Below are positions 17,269 to 26,126 of a DNA stretch of 44,397 nucleotides, piece after piece. This DNA comes from CAZLBC01 sp964557575. Its GTDB lineage: Bacteria > Planctomycetota > Phycisphaerae > SM23-33. The stretch lies in NCBI GenBank assembly GCA_964557575.1, contig CAZLBC010000035.1:1-44397 (forward strand), given 5' to 3'. The notes under the pieces were generated by a model. That model had not been told where the DNA came from, did no database searches, and was given only the letters and a program-made list of their open reading frames with translations. The stretch's first letter is position 1; each line of letters starts with the position of its first letter. The translations under genes and the position numbers were made by a program.

Positions 17269-18039
17269 ATGAATACCGAAAACAGCGACAGCGGCGGGAA
17301 CGACGACGGGACGGCCTTCGGCACCGCCCCCCCGCCGCTCGCCTTGATGCACCTGGCGGCGTATCCCGGGCTGCCGCTGGCGGGGTACCTCCTCGCGGCC
17401 GGCGCGACCGGGTGGCCTCCCGGCCATGACGCGCTCATCCGCGTCGGGATCGTCGCGGCCCTCCTCGCCGCCGCTGCGGTCGCCGCGGCCCGCGCGAAAC
17501 ACAACACCGTCCGGGCGGTCCTCCTGGGTATCGCCGTCGGGCTAAGCTGCGCCGCCGGCGCGGCGGCCGCCCCCCTGTCGGGCACCATCGCGCCCCTGCT
17601 CCCGGCCGCGGCGGCGGCCCCGGCCTGCGCGGTATATGCAGCGATACTGTGGTACCGGCTGGGATCGCGCGCGCCGGCGGCGGGCCCGGTCCCAACGTGG
17701 CTGCCCCTGGCGATCGCGGCCCCGCTCTCTATCGCCGCGGCGATCAGGGCCCTGCTGTGGGGCGGGGCGGGCTGGGGGATCACGGCGGTGACGGTCTACC
17801 TGGCGATCTGGATCACGTTTCGCACGGGGTATTTCTGCCGCGCCGCCGCCCGCCGGCCGACCCGGCCGGTGATCGAGCAGGCCTGCAGCGAGATGCTCAG
17901 GGGGCTGATCCTGATCGAGGCATCGCTGGTAACCGGTTTCGTCGACGGCCCCGCGGCCGTCGCCGGCGTCGTCTTCCCCTTTGTGGTCATGCCCGTCGCC
18001 GGGATGCTCAGCCCGTGGAAGATCAAGTACCGGAAGTGA
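17269..18039 (+). CDS. Multi-pass membrane protein of unknown function
   Basis: 256 residues, very rich in Ala, Gly and Pro. After a polar acidic N-terminus (MNTENSDSGGNDDG) there are about seven hydrophobic segments, including LALMHLAAYPGLPLAGYLLA, IVAALLAAAAVAAA and AVTVYLAIWITFRTGYF. The polar loop CRAAARRPTRPVIEQACSE near residue 190 and EMLRGLILIEASL after it look conserved rather than random. A distant resemblance to UbiA-type prenyltransferase neighbours crossed my mind, but no DxxxD motif is present, so no function is assigned. The stop is followed within ten bases by the 122-base repeat. Confidence 0.6.
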   Translation: MNTENSDSGGNDDGTAFGTAPPPLALMHLAAYPGLPLAGYLLAAGATGWPPGHDALIRVGIVAALLAAAAVAAARAKHNTVRAVLLGIAVGLSCAAGAAAAPLSGTIAPLLPAAAAAPACAVYAAILWYRLGSRAPAAGPVPTWLPLAIAAPLSIAAAIRALLWGGAGWGITAVTVYLAIWITFRTGYFCRAAARRPTRPVIEQACSEMLRGLILIEASLVTGFVDGPAAVAGVVFPFVVMPVAGMLSPWKIKYRK

Positions 18040-18047
18040 CCGAATAC

Positions 18048-18169
18048 GGGGTCGGACCACAGGAACTTATTTCTATGTAATATGTTATGTCGATTATTGG
18101 GCAATATATTGCCTTTAGAAGCGATTTTGACCCCCCGAAAAGCACGTCTAACGTTTCAATCAGCGTATG
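18048..18169 (+). repeat. 122-base interspersed repeat, copy 1
   Basis: It begins GGGGTCGGACCACAG and ends CAATCAGCGTATG. It pairs with 35893-36014, which has the same length. The longest identical block is TTAGAAGCGATTTTGACCCC. It starts eight bases after a stop codon and abuts the AAC-rich tract of the second 430-base element. Confidence 0.75.
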
Positions 18170-18174
18170 TTGTA

Positions 18175-18701
18175 GCAACAACAGAAACAACGGAACAACA
18201 ACGGAAACAACGGCCCTCCTGCACCACCCTGCTTCCCGAACCCCGTTTCTCTCCATGCACCTCGCAACGAAGCGGCCGGCCTTACCGGCCGGCTACTGCT
18301 CGACTCTCGCGTCTCACTGGCGTGGGCAACTGTTGAAGCCACATCATGCATCAACAATTGAACAGTCATGTATACGTCCGCTTCACCCGCCGTGAAACGC
18401 TTCGAGTAGAGCAGTGCGCAAGTGCTTCGCGTGTGTCGAGGTGAATGTCAATTCCATGCGATTTCGTAACGAAGTGATGATCACTATTGATCGCAACGGT
18501 CTCAACCGCTGCGGGGTGAAAAACCTACTGTCCGGCACTCGCGAAGCACAGCGCGCCGGCTTGCGGAGCCGGTCATTTGCGTGAAGGCAATCTTCGACCC
18601 CCGGGAACAATAAGAACCACGGATGCCGGTATATGCCTCAATTAAAGACGCCGCCAGCAGACGACCCGGAGCAAGCGGAAGGCGGCCGGTAGGCCGGCGG
18701 C
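18175..18701 (+). repeat. Interspersed non-coding element with terminal inverted repeats, copy 2
   Basis: The AAC-rich tract is at 18175-18213, a conserved approach at 18216-18271 and the core at 18272-18701 (430 bases). The left end, 18272-18293, starts GCGGCCGGCCTTACCGGCCG; the right end, 18681-18701, is GGCGGCCGGTAGGCCGGCGG plus C, an inverted match. Orientation and internal order are the same as in copy 1. No transposase gene is in it. The remaining 18702-18775 leads to a GGTGTCCCC tag at the scaffold gap. Confidence 0.75.
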
Positions 18702-18756
18702 TCACAGACAGAAACGCATGGGACGAGCGACCGGATTGTTCAGCAGCCAGTAATTA

Positions 18757-18886
18757 GGTATGGTGTCCCCATAATNNNNNNNNNNNNNNNNNNNNNNNNN
18801 NNNNNNNNNNNNNNNNNNNNNNNNNNNNNNNNNNNNNNNNNNNNNNNNNNNNNNNNNNNNNNNNNNNNNNNNNNNGTCCCCATAAT
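18757..18886. repeat. GGTGTCCCCATAAT tag interrupted by a 100-N gap
   Basis: GGTATGGTGTCCCCATAAT ends at 18775 and GTCCCCATAAT restarts at 18876, so the contigs share 11 bases. N occupies 18776-18875. The tag matches the GGTATGGTGTCCCC copies at 37508-37576. Because the join lies in a repeated motif, linkage here is less secure than at the other two gaps. Confidence 0.7.
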
Positions 18887-18895
18887 TTTAATTCG

Positions 18896-19720
18896 CTACC
18901 GACCCGTCGTGCCGAACCAGTCCCACCAGGGCCGGTCCCCGTCCTCGCCTTCACCGTCGATCTCCTCGGTTTTTTCGGTGACGCCCATCAGGTCCCACCA
19001 GGGGCTCTTGCGGTACCTGACCGTCGGCTCCGGCAGCGTCTCGGTACCCACTTCGCCGGAAGACCAGCTCCGCGGGTCCATCCCCAGATCCTGGCCGGTC
19101 TGGCTGACCAGCGACGCGCGGGCCTCGTTGCGGACGTTGAGATCCGGGTCTTCCAGGCACCGCAGCAGGGTCCGGAACACCGGGTCGGTCCGGTAATGGC
19201 GGAGCGAACCGGCGGCGGCCGCCCTGACATCGGCCGATGTGTCATTGATAGCAAGCGAACGGAGCGGCTCGACCGCGCGGTCCGTGGGCATGTTTTCCAG
19301 CACGTTCGCGGCGTCCCACCGCACGATGGGCGACGGGTCCCGCAGCGCGGCGACGATCTCCCGCTCGTACTTTCTGCTGCCGGAGGCGCCCAGGGCCCGC
19401 ACCGCGACCGCCCGCACCACGGCGGCGTCCTCGACATCGGGATCGGTCAGTTGCGCGAATCGCTTGAGGTAGGGTTCGCGGAGCGCCCAGGAATTGTGCA
19501 TGAGCTTCTCAACCGCCGCGCGCCTGACGTCCGGGTCTTCCTGGTCGAAGACCTCCTTGGCCCGCTCCACGGGCATCTTCTGGTCAACGCCCAGCGCATC
19601 CTTGATGGCCCGGTCGAGCGAGAACGCTTCGGTGTCGTCGCTGCACCCGCCCGCCGACAGCGCGAGCAGCGGACACAGGACCGCTGCCCGAATCGTTGTT
19701 CTCAACAGGGATTTAATCAT
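18896..19720 (-). CDS. HEAT-repeat lipoprotein
   Basis: 274 residues. The N-terminus MIKSLLRTTIRAAVLCPLLA ends in a lipobox-like LSAGGC with Cys26, so a lipid-anchored exported protein is predicted. Residues 60-210 form about five HEAT/PBS-type helical repeats (DPDVRRAAVEKL, DPSPIVRWDAANVLENM, DTSADVRAAAAGSL, DPDLNVRNEARASL). The C-terminus is acidic and tryptophan-rich, with WWDLMG and WWDWFG. HEAT repeats usually form a binding scaffold; the partner is unknown. The ATG at 19720 overlaps the murI stop (ATGATTAA), so translation is probably coupled. The stop TAG is followed at once by a GGGGACACC tag. Confidence 0.75.
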   Translation of the reverse strand: MIKSLLRTTIRAAVLCPLLALSAGGCSDDTEAFSLDRAIKDALGVDQKMPVERAKEVFDQEDPDVRRAAVEKLMHNSWALREPYLKRFAQLTDPDVEDAAVVRAVAVRALGASGSRKYEREIVAALRDPSPIVRWDAANVLENMPTDRAVEPLRSLAINDTSADVRAAAAGSLRHYRTDPVFRTLLRCLEDPDLNVRNEARASLVSQTGQDLGMDPRSWSSGEVGTETLPEPTVRYRKSPWWDLMGVTEKTEEIDGEGEDGDRPWWDWFGTTGR

Positions 19721-20570
19721 CGCCGCCGACCCCCGTATGGGAGAGCGTCTCCAGTTCGTCGGTCCCGACATAGTCCACCGAGTCTATCGGCTTCCCGCCG
19801 AAACGCATGCCCAGTTCGGCGAACCGCTCCGGGTTGTCGGTAGTATAACACCGCAGGCCGCCTTCGCCAGCATCGTTTTCGATTCCCTCATCCCGCAGCC
19901 TTTCGGCGACCCGCCCCGCGGCGGCCTCGCCGCTGCAGACGAGGACCGTGTCCGGGCCCATCAGCTTGGCGATGGCGCCGGCGATCAGGGGATAGTGGGT
20001 GCATCCCAGGATCAGAGCCCCGGGCCGCATCCGCTGGATATCCCTGAGGTAGTCGCACAGCACGTGGGTGACGATCGGGTCGTCCTCGCTGCGCCCCTCC
20101 TCCACGATCGGCACGAGCAGGGGACACGGGACTGCGGCGATCGCGCGGTGCGGATCGATCCCGGCAATCGCCCGCTGGTAGGCGCCGCTGCGGATGGTGG
20201 CCTCGGTGGCGGCGATAGCCACCGTCCCGGCCGTGGCCGCCAGGGCGGCCTTCGCCCCGGGACGGATGACGTCGACGACCGGCACCGGGATGGACTCCTC
20301 GATGGCGTCGATGGCGGCCGCGCTGGCGGTATTGCACGCCACGACCATGAGCTTGGGATCGAACCGCATGAGAAAGGAGGCGTTTTCCAGGGCGAACCGG
20401 CGGACGGTTTCCAGCGATTTTATCCCGTACGGGACCCGCGCGCTGTCGCCGAGGTAGACGATATCCTCCCCGGGCAGGGCCCGGTGGATCTCGCGGACGA
20501 CGGTCAGCCCGCCCAGCCCCGAATCGAACACGGCGATGGGGCGTCGCTCTGTCGGCAATGGTTCCGCCAT
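19713..20570 (-). CDS. murI: Glutamate racemase
   Basis: 285 residues from the chosen ATG. It interconverts L- and D-glutamate for peptidoglycan. Motifs are IAVFDSGLGGLTVVREI, YLGDSARVPYG, VACNTASAAAIDA (first catalytic Cys) and LGCTHYPLI (second catalytic Cys). The open frame continues 47 codons upstream, but the conserved part starts at RRPIAVFDSG. A TACAAT box six bases before this ATG also supports it. The last codons overlap the start of the HEAT lipoprotein gene. Confidence 0.92.
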   Translation of the reverse strand: MAEPLPTERRPIAVFDSGLGGLTVVREIHRALPGEDIVYLGDSARVPYGIKSLETVRRFALENASFLMRFDPKLMVVACNTASAAAIDAIEESIPVPVVDVIRPGAKAALAATAGTVAIAATEATIRSGAYQRAIAGIDPHRAIAAVPCPLLVPIVEEGRSEDDPIVTHVLCDYLRDIQRMRPGALILGCTHYPLIAGAIAKLMGPDTVLVCSGEAAAGRVAERLRDEGIENDAGEGGLRCYTTDNPERFAELGMRFGGKPIDSVDYVGTDELETLSHTGVGGDD

Positions 20571-20815
20571 GCGGGCATTGTAACAGAAAGGGCCGAACGC
20601 CGACAGGGCGCAGGCGGGGGAGAACCGGGGACTTCGGTCGGGAGACGGCTTGGAGAGCCTCTCCCCGACACTCAACGTCGGTCCGAGGCCGAGCGAGGCG
20701 GCCGCGGGCAAGGAAGTCGAAGCAGGCGATGCTATACGAATCGCCGATGGAGGCTGACGATGAGGTGCGGAAAAATGTCCTATCGCAGGCTCACCACGAA
20801 TTGTTCAGCAGGCCG

Positions 20816-21820
20816 TTAGTAGAAAATCCCCCTGCCCACGCCGCGAACCGTGTCGTTCCCCGGGGCGCCGTGTGACTTCAACCGGCCGGTCATGAAGGGA
20901 TCCTGGCCGCTTCGGATATAGGGCCCCGCCGCCGGGAAGAAGAAGGTGGTGGAATCGACGCTGGAGCCGTGCCAGCCGTACGACCGGTTGGGCCGCAGCA
21001 CCCCGCCGGCGCCGATCTCCGTGAGAACCTCCATTTCCCTCACTTCCTCGTCGGTCCAGTTTTCTTCGGCCCAGGTTTTTGTCGGCACCAGCTTGCAGGA
21101 ACCGTCGCTGTACAGCACGTTCGCGCCGTCATCGTGGTTGCTCGCGAGTTTCGAACCGTCCGTCCAGGCCCGGTCCATGGCGAGGACCACGCGCCCCTTC
21201 GGCAGATCAGGGTACTCGTTCGACGTCACGTAGCGGGCCTTGACGTGCGACAGGTACGTCCTGATGGGATCGTTGTAGCCGTCGCCGCCACGCCCGGTGT
21301 AGCGGGAAAAGCCGGTGATCTCGTAAGAGGAGTACCGCATCGGGTCCTTGTCGTCGGTTCCCGCGGGGTACAACTCATCGGAGGACTTGCAGCGAAGCGG
21401 GTGGAACATCTTCTTCCCGTCACCGTAGTTGAACCGCACTTCATCGCCGCCGCCGATGCGTTCGGCATAGGCCCCGAGGTACTTGTCGCAGAAGGAGGCG
21501 ACCTCCGGTTGCTGGTCCTCGATATTGCCGGAGTTGATATTGGGATCGTACTCGGCGTAGGGCGCCAGGTAGCCGGCACTCCCGGTACCCACCGTGAGGA
21601 CGGGAAGCTCGTCATCGTTGTCTTGGGCGAACTGCTCGGCACCCTGGTAGAGGTTGTCCAGCCGATACTGGCAGTCGGCGATGTAGGTGTTTTCGAGCGC
21701 CTTGAGAAACGAGGGAACGCCGAGCGTCAGGAGAAGGGCGATGATGGTCACAACGATCATCATCTCGATAAGCGTGAACGCCGGACATACTGAACGTCTG
21801 TTACCGCTGGTGTTATGCAT
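20816..21820 (-). CDS. Type II secretion/pilin-like prepilin with H-X9-DG motif
   Basis: 334 residues. The leader ends at CPA, followed by FTLIEMMIVVTIIALLLTLG, a textbook type IV prepilin cleavage and transmembrane helix with Glu at +5. The C-terminal domain is long and contains NHDDGANVLYSDGS, the H-X9-DG signature seen in large pseudopilin families of Planctomycetes, Verrucomicrobia and Lentisphaerae. The start is decided by AAGGAG. It touches an in-frame ATG at 21829 (spacing one) but is ten bases from the ATG at 21820. No other secretion gene is adjacent, so it is an orphan here. It may be a surface pseudopilin rather than a core secretion part. Confidence 0.85.
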   Translation of the reverse strand: MHNTSGNRRSVCPAFTLIEMMIVVTIIALLLTLGVPSFLKALENTYIADCQYRLDNLYQGAEQFAQDNDDELPVLTVGTGSAGYLAPYAEYDPNINSGNIEDQQPEVASFCDKYLGAYAERIGGGDEVRFNYGDGKKMFHPLRCKSSDELYPAGTDDKDPMRYSSYEITGFSRYTGRGGDGYNDPIRTYLSHVKARYVTSNEYPDLPKGRVVLAMDRAWTDGSKLASNHDDGANVLYSDGSCKLVPTKTWAEENWTDEEVREMEVLTEIGAGGVLRPNRSYGWHGSSVDSTTFFFPAAGPYIRSGQDPFMTGRLKSHGAPGNDTVRGVGRGIFY

Positions 21821-21921
21821 GAGATACATACTCCTTCCCCCGCGGAAAACCCGCGCGGCGGTAATATTTCAAAGATTTGAACGTCTATTGAATTATATCC
21901 CTTCACCGCGCAGGTTGTCAA

Positions 21922-22692
21922 CTATCGGCGTTCATAATGCACCCGCAGCAGCGTCAGGCCCTCGGCCGGGGCGGTGGGGCCGGCCAGCGCCCGGTCGGCC
22001 GCCGCGAGTATCGCGTCGATCCGCTCCGGCCCCCAGCGGCCCCGGCCGATCTCCAGCAGCGTCCCGACGATGTTCCGCACCATCCGGTAGAGGAAGCCGT
22101 CTCCCCGGACGGTCACGCCCAGCAGGCAGCCCCGCTCGACGACGTCGCAGGAGAAGATCCGCCGGACGGTGGACTCCCGGTCGTCGCCCTTCGAGGCGAA
22201 CCCGGCGAAGTCGTTTCTTCCCACCAGTTGCCGCGCCGCACGCCGCATCGGTTCGACGACCAGCGGCCGCCCGTAGTGCCACACGTTCCCGGCGGCGGCC
22301 AGCGGTTTCCGCGGCGAGACGGACAGCAGGTACCGATAGGTCTTCCCGGTCGCGTCGAGGGAGGGATCGAAATCCGGCGGCGCCTCGCGGGCCGACCTGA
22401 CGGCGATGTCCCCGGGCAGCCGCGCATTGATCGCGCGGCGCATGCCCGCGAGGGGAATAGACCGGTTGCCGGTGCGGAGGCACACCACCTGGCCCGCGGC
22501 GTGGACGCCGGCGTCGGTCCGGCTCGCCCCGCGGGTGCCGACCGGGTGACGGAGCACGACCACGGCGGCCCGCTCGAAACGCTCCTGGACCGTGTCGATA
22601 CCCGCCGCCTGCCGCTGCCACCCGTGGTAGGCCCGGCCGTCGTAGGCGATCACCATCGCAACGTGTCGTTTTTCCCGCGGCTCTTCCGTCAT
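21922..22692 (-). CDS. truA: tRNA pseudouridine(38-40) synthase TruA
   Basis: 256 residues, normal size. It modifies U38-U40 in the anticodon stem-loop of tRNAs. The catalytic Asp60 sits in GASRTDAGVHA, and the family segments VIAYDGRAYHGWQRQ, TGKTYRYLL, FAGFASKGDD and DGFLYRMVRNIVGTLLEIG are all present. The open frame extends 81 codons upstream over non-conserved sequence. The start at 22692 is preferred because conservation begins there. A TATAAT box lies seven bases upstream, so initiation may be leaderless. It is divergent from pyrE. Confidence 0.93.
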   Translation of the reverse strand: MTEEPREKRHVAMVIAYDGRAYHGWQRQAAGIDTVQERFERAAVVVLRHPVGTRGASRTDAGVHAAGQVVCLRTGNRSIPLAGMRRAINARLPGDIAVRSAREAPPDFDPSLDATGKTYRYLLSVSPRKPLAAAGNVWHYGRPLVVEPMRRAARQLVGRNDFAGFASKGDDRESTVRRIFSCDVVERGCLLGVTVRGDGFLYRMVRNIVGTLLEIGRGRWGPERIDAILAAADRALAGPTAPAEGLTLLRVHYERR

Positions 22693-22858
22693 CGCGGTCA
22701 TTATACGGCATCGCGTTCGTATATTCACGAGAATGAGATCCCGCCCGCCGGGCGGCGTCTTGTTTCCCGTCCGGACGGGCTTGACCATTCGCGGCCCAGA
22801 TGGTACGAATTGTCCTTTCGACGGGACCCGGCGGTCCCGGCTGAGCGGAGTGGTGACC

Positions 22859-23392
22859 ATGGAAAAGACCGAACTGGCCGCGAGGGTCAAGGACGCCGCG
22901 TACCGTGAAGGCGACTTCGTCCTCCGGAGCGGCAAGCGCAGCAGTTACTATATCGACAAGTACCGGTTTTCGTCCCGGCCGGAGATCCTGGCCGAATACG
23001 GCCGGCGGCTGGCGGCATTTGCCGGCGACGTCGACGTCATCGCCGGCCCCGAACTCGGCGCGGTCGCTCTGGCCGCGGCGACCGCGATGGCGGCGGGCGT
23101 GCCGATGGCCATCGTCCGGAAGGCCCGGAAGGGCTACGGGACCGACGAGTTGATCGAGGGCCAACCGGTGGACGGCAGGCGGGTCCTGCTGGTCGAGGAC
23201 GTCGGCACGACCGCCGGCGCGGCCCTGGGCGCCGCCGAAACGCTCCGGGCGGCGGGGGCCGAAATCGTGCGTCTCGTCTTCGCCCTGGACCGCATGGAGG
23301 GCGCCCGGGAAAACGTGGAGGCGGCCGGCTACGAATTCCAGGCCATTTTGACCATCGAGGATCTCGGCATACGGAAAGGGGCCGCCGATTAG
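22859..23392 (+). CDS. pyrE: Orotate phosphoribosyltransferase
   Basis: 177 residues, a little short (family about 180-215). It transfers orotate onto PRPP in pyrimidine synthesis. Family features are FVLRSGKRSSYYIDKYRFSS near the N-terminus, VIAGPELGAVALAAATA, RKARKGYGT with the Lys pair, and the PRPP-binding loop VLLVEDVGTTAGAALGAAE. The start is fixed by GGAG eight bases before the ATG at 22859. The aminotransferase gene follows after 16 bases. A general PRTase is the alternative if the orotate specificity is wrong. Confidence 0.85.
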   Translation: MEKTELAARVKDAAYREGDFVLRSGKRSSYYIDKYRFSSRPEILAEYGRRLAAFAGDVDVIAGPELGAVALAAATAMAAGVPMAIVRKARKGYGTDELIEGQPVDGRRVLLVEDVGTTAGAALGAAETLRAAGAEIVRLVFALDRMEGARENVEAAGYEFQAILTIEDLGIRKGAAD

Positions 23393-23408
23393 CACGGGCT
23401 GGTGAACA

Positions 23409-24713
23409 ATGCGCAGAAACATCGTCCATCACGGGGCGTCGTCGCTGACGTACGCCATACGGGAGATCGTGCAGATCGCCCACCGGATCCAGGCCCTCGG
23501 GCAGGAGATCACCTGGGAGAACATCGGTGATCCCATCCTCAAGGGCGAGCAGGTGCCGGCGTGGATAAAGGCAATTTTCCACGAAACCGTCGACAATAAC
23601 CGCTCGTGGGGCTACTGCGACACGGCGGGGGTGCCCGCCACCCGGGAATTCCTGGCCGCGAAGGCCAACGAGCGGAACGGCACGCAACTGACGCCCGACG
23701 ACATCATGTTTTTCAACGGGGTCGGGGACGCGGTCTCAAAGATATACGGGTTCCTCAGCCGGGAGGCCCGGATCCTCGGCCCCACGCCCGCCTACAGCAC
23801 CCACTCTTCGGCGGAGGGCGCCCACAGCGGCTACGCCCACCTGACTTACGAACTGGATCCGTACCGCGGCTGGATGCCCGACGTCGAGGATATCCGCCTG
23901 AAGGCGCAGTACAACGACGCGATCGCGGGCATCCTCCTGATCAACCCGGACAACCCGACGGGCGCCGCCTACCCCCGGGAAATCCTCGCCGAGATCGTCC
24001 GGATCGCCCGGGAATTCGACCTCTGCATCCTCTGCGACGAGATATACGCCCACGTCGTATTCGAGGACGGCGCGACCGTGCACCTCTCCGAGGTCATCGA
24101 GGATGTCCCGGCCATCGTGATGCGCGGTCTCAGCAAGGAGATTCCCTGGCCGGGGTCGCGGTGCGCCTGGCTGGAGGTACTGAACCGGGACCGGGACGAG
24201 ATGTTCGACACCTATGTCAACTCGCTGCTGGCAGCCAAGCGGCTGGAGGTCTGCTCGACGACCGCCCCGCAGATGGCGATCCCGAAGATATTCGGCGACG
24301 ACCGGTATCCCCGGCACCTCGCCGACCGTGCCGCCATGCTCAACGCGCGGGCCGAGGAAGTCGTCGCCGCGTTCGACGGCATTCCGGGGATCCTGGTCAA
24401 CAAGCCCATGGGCGCGCTCTACGCGACGGTGCTGTTCGAGGACAGCGTCCTCAACGACCGCCAGACCCTGGCGATAGAAAACCCCGCCATACGAAAACTC
24501 GTCGAAGAACTGACGGCCCGCAGCCCCGCCGACCAGCGGTTCGTCTATTACCTGATGGGGGCGACGGGCATCTGCGTGGTCCCCCTGAGCGGGTTCTACT
24601 GCAGCCGCGACGGCTTCCGGATCACCCTCCTGGAGTGCGACGACGAGAAGCGCCGCTGGACCTACCGGACGATCGCCGAGGCGATCGGCGCGTATCTCGC
24701 CTCCGCGGCCTGA
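23409..24713 (+). CDS. PLP-dependent class I/II aminotransferase
   Basis: 434 residues of fold type I. The N-terminus carries ITWENIGDPILKGEQVPAWI, then the glycine-rich FFNGVGDAVSKIYGFL. INPDNPTGAAYP holds the cofactor-contacting Asn, ILCDEIYAHVVFED the Asp, and MRGLSKEIPWPGSR the PLP Lys243. The C-terminal substrate Arg is in SRDGFRITLLE. The closest family in my memory is the alanine/aspartate aminotransferase-like group; the amino donor is not resolved. It follows pyrE closely and converges on thrC with three bases between. Confidence 0.85.
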   Translation: MRRNIVHHGASSLTYAIREIVQIAHRIQALGQEITWENIGDPILKGEQVPAWIKAIFHETVDNNRSWGYCDTAGVPATREFLAAKANERNGTQLTPDDIMFFNGVGDAVSKIYGFLSREARILGPTPAYSTHSSAEGAHSGYAHLTYELDPYRGWMPDVEDIRLKAQYNDAIAGILLINPDNPTGAAYPREILAEIVRIAREFDLCILCDEIYAHVVFEDGATVHLSEVIEDVPAIVMRGLSKEIPWPGSRCAWLEVLNRDRDEMFDTYVNSLLAAKRLEVCSTTAPQMAIPKIFGDDRYPRHLADRAAMLNARAEEVVAAFDGIPGILVNKPMGALYATVLFEDSVLNDRQTLAIENPAIRKLVEELTARSPADQRFVYYLMGATGICVVPLSGFYCSRDGFRITLLECDDEKRRWTYRTIAEAIGAYLASAA

Positions 24714-24716
24714 TAA

Positions 24717-26108
24717 TCACTCTCCCACGGTCCGCTCGATATACTCCCTGACCGCGCCTGCGTCCGCCGGGAGTTCAGCGCAGCGGGTTGCCATTCCGGC
24801 CAGCGCGTCGATTGCCGGGTGGCGGGCCGGCTCCCGTGTCCCCAGGGCCCGCTCGACGGCCTCCGGGAACTTGGCCGGATGGGCGGTCGCCAGGCACAGC
24901 AGCGGTGCGCCCTCGACGCCCATGGACTCGGCGACGGCCACGCCGGCGGCGGTGTGGGGATCCAGGAGGTACCCGTGCTCGGTGTAATACCGGGAGATGG
25001 TCGCCAGGGCCCGCTCCTCCCGGCAACTCGCCGCGGTGAAATCGAGGTCCGCCGGGCACCGGTCGTCGAAGAGCAGGCGGCCCTCGGCGGCAAATGCCGC
25101 CATCTTTTCCCGCAGCGCGGCCGGGTCGCCGCCGAGCCGGTAGTAGAGGTACCGCTCGAAGTTGCTGGCCACCTGGATGTCCATGGAGGGGTTGATCGTC
25201 CGGTACACGTCGCCCTTCGAGTAGTCGCCGCTGTTGAAGAACCGGGCGAGGATGTCGTTTTCGTTTGTCGCCAGGATGAGTTTCTCTATCGGGGCGCCCA
25301 TCTTCGCGGCGTACCAGCCGGCGAGGATGTTGCCGAAATTGCCGGTGGGGACGGCCACCCGCACGCGGTCGGCACCGGTTGCCGCGCACACCCGCAGCGC
25401 CCCGTAAAAGTAGTAGACGATCTGGGCCAGGACCCGGGCCCAGTTGACGCTGTTGACCGCCCCGATAGTATGCCGGCGCTTGAAATCCAGGTCGCCGGCG
25501 ATCGACTTCATGATCTCCTGGCAGTCGTCGAAGCTGCCCGCGACGGCGATGTTGTGGACGTTAAGGTCAAGGGCCGACGTCATCTGCCGCTCCTGGACGG
25601 ACGAAACCCGGCCGGCCGGATGCATCATGAATATCTCGATGCCCTCCCGGCCCCGGACCCCCTCGATGGCCGCGCTGCCCGTGTCGCCGCTGGTCGCGCC
25701 GAGGATGGTCAGCCGCTCGTTTCGGGCCGCGAGGATATACTCAAAGAGGTGTCCCAGCAACTGCAGGGCGACGTCCTTGAAGGCCAGTGTCGGGCCGTGC
25801 CAGAGTTCCTGGATCCACATCGGCCCGACGGAAACGACCGGCGCGACCTGCCCGTCGGCGGAAAACGACGCGCCGTACGACCGCGCCAGCAGATCCGACA
25901 GGTCGGCCGGCGGGATGTCGCCGATATACGGGGCCATGACCCGCTCGGCCAGCGCGCGGTAGCCGAGCGTCGCCGGCGCCGCCGGATCGCCGGAGAGATC
26001 GGGTATCCGCGCGGGAACCAGCAGCCCCCCGTCGTCGGCGAGGCCCATCATGACCGCGTCCTGGAAATCGACGGGATCAATCCCGCCCCTGGTGGATACG
26101 TATTTCAT
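24717..26108 (-). CDS. thrC: Threonine synthase
   Basis: 463 residues, the long bacterial/fungal form (Thr_synth_N plus PALP). It converts O-phosphohomoserine to threonine with PLP. The start MKYVSTRGGI is typical. The cofactor lysine is Lys111 in HGPTLAFKDVALQLLGH. Further hallmarks are ILGATSGDTGSAAIEGV, VAVPTGNFGNILAGWYAKM-like VAVPTGNFGNILAGWYAAKM and HTIGAVNSVNWARV. The SD GGAG lies seven bases before the ATG. The rhomboid gene ends 18 bases upstream on the same strand, so the two may share a transcript. Confidence 0.95.
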   Translation of the reverse strand: MKYVSTRGGIDPVDFQDAVMMGLADDGGLLVPARIPDLSGDPAAPATLGYRALAERVMAPYIGDIPPADLSDLLARSYGASFSADGQVAPVVSVGPMWIQELWHGPTLAFKDVALQLLGHLFEYILAARNERLTILGATSGDTGSAAIEGVRGREGIEIFMMHPAGRVSSVQERQMTSALDLNVHNIAVAGSFDDCQEIMKSIAGDLDFKRRHTIGAVNSVNWARVLAQIVYYFYGALRVCAATGADRVRVAVPTGNFGNILAGWYAAKMGAPIEKLILATNENDILARFFNSGDYSKGDVYRTINPSMDIQVASNFERYLYYRLGGDPAALREKMAAFAAEGRLLFDDRCPADLDFTAASCREERALATISRYYTEHGYLLDPHTAAGVAVAESMGVEGAPLLCLATAHPAKFPEAVERALGTREPARHPAIDALAGMATRCAELPADAGAVREYIERTVGE

Positions 26109-26126
26109 CGTCGCGCTCCGCCCGCA

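Noticed and set aside
20571..20815. Gene between murI and the pseudopilin
   Set aside because: Short frames lack an SD and family resemblance; the interval is treated as intergenic.
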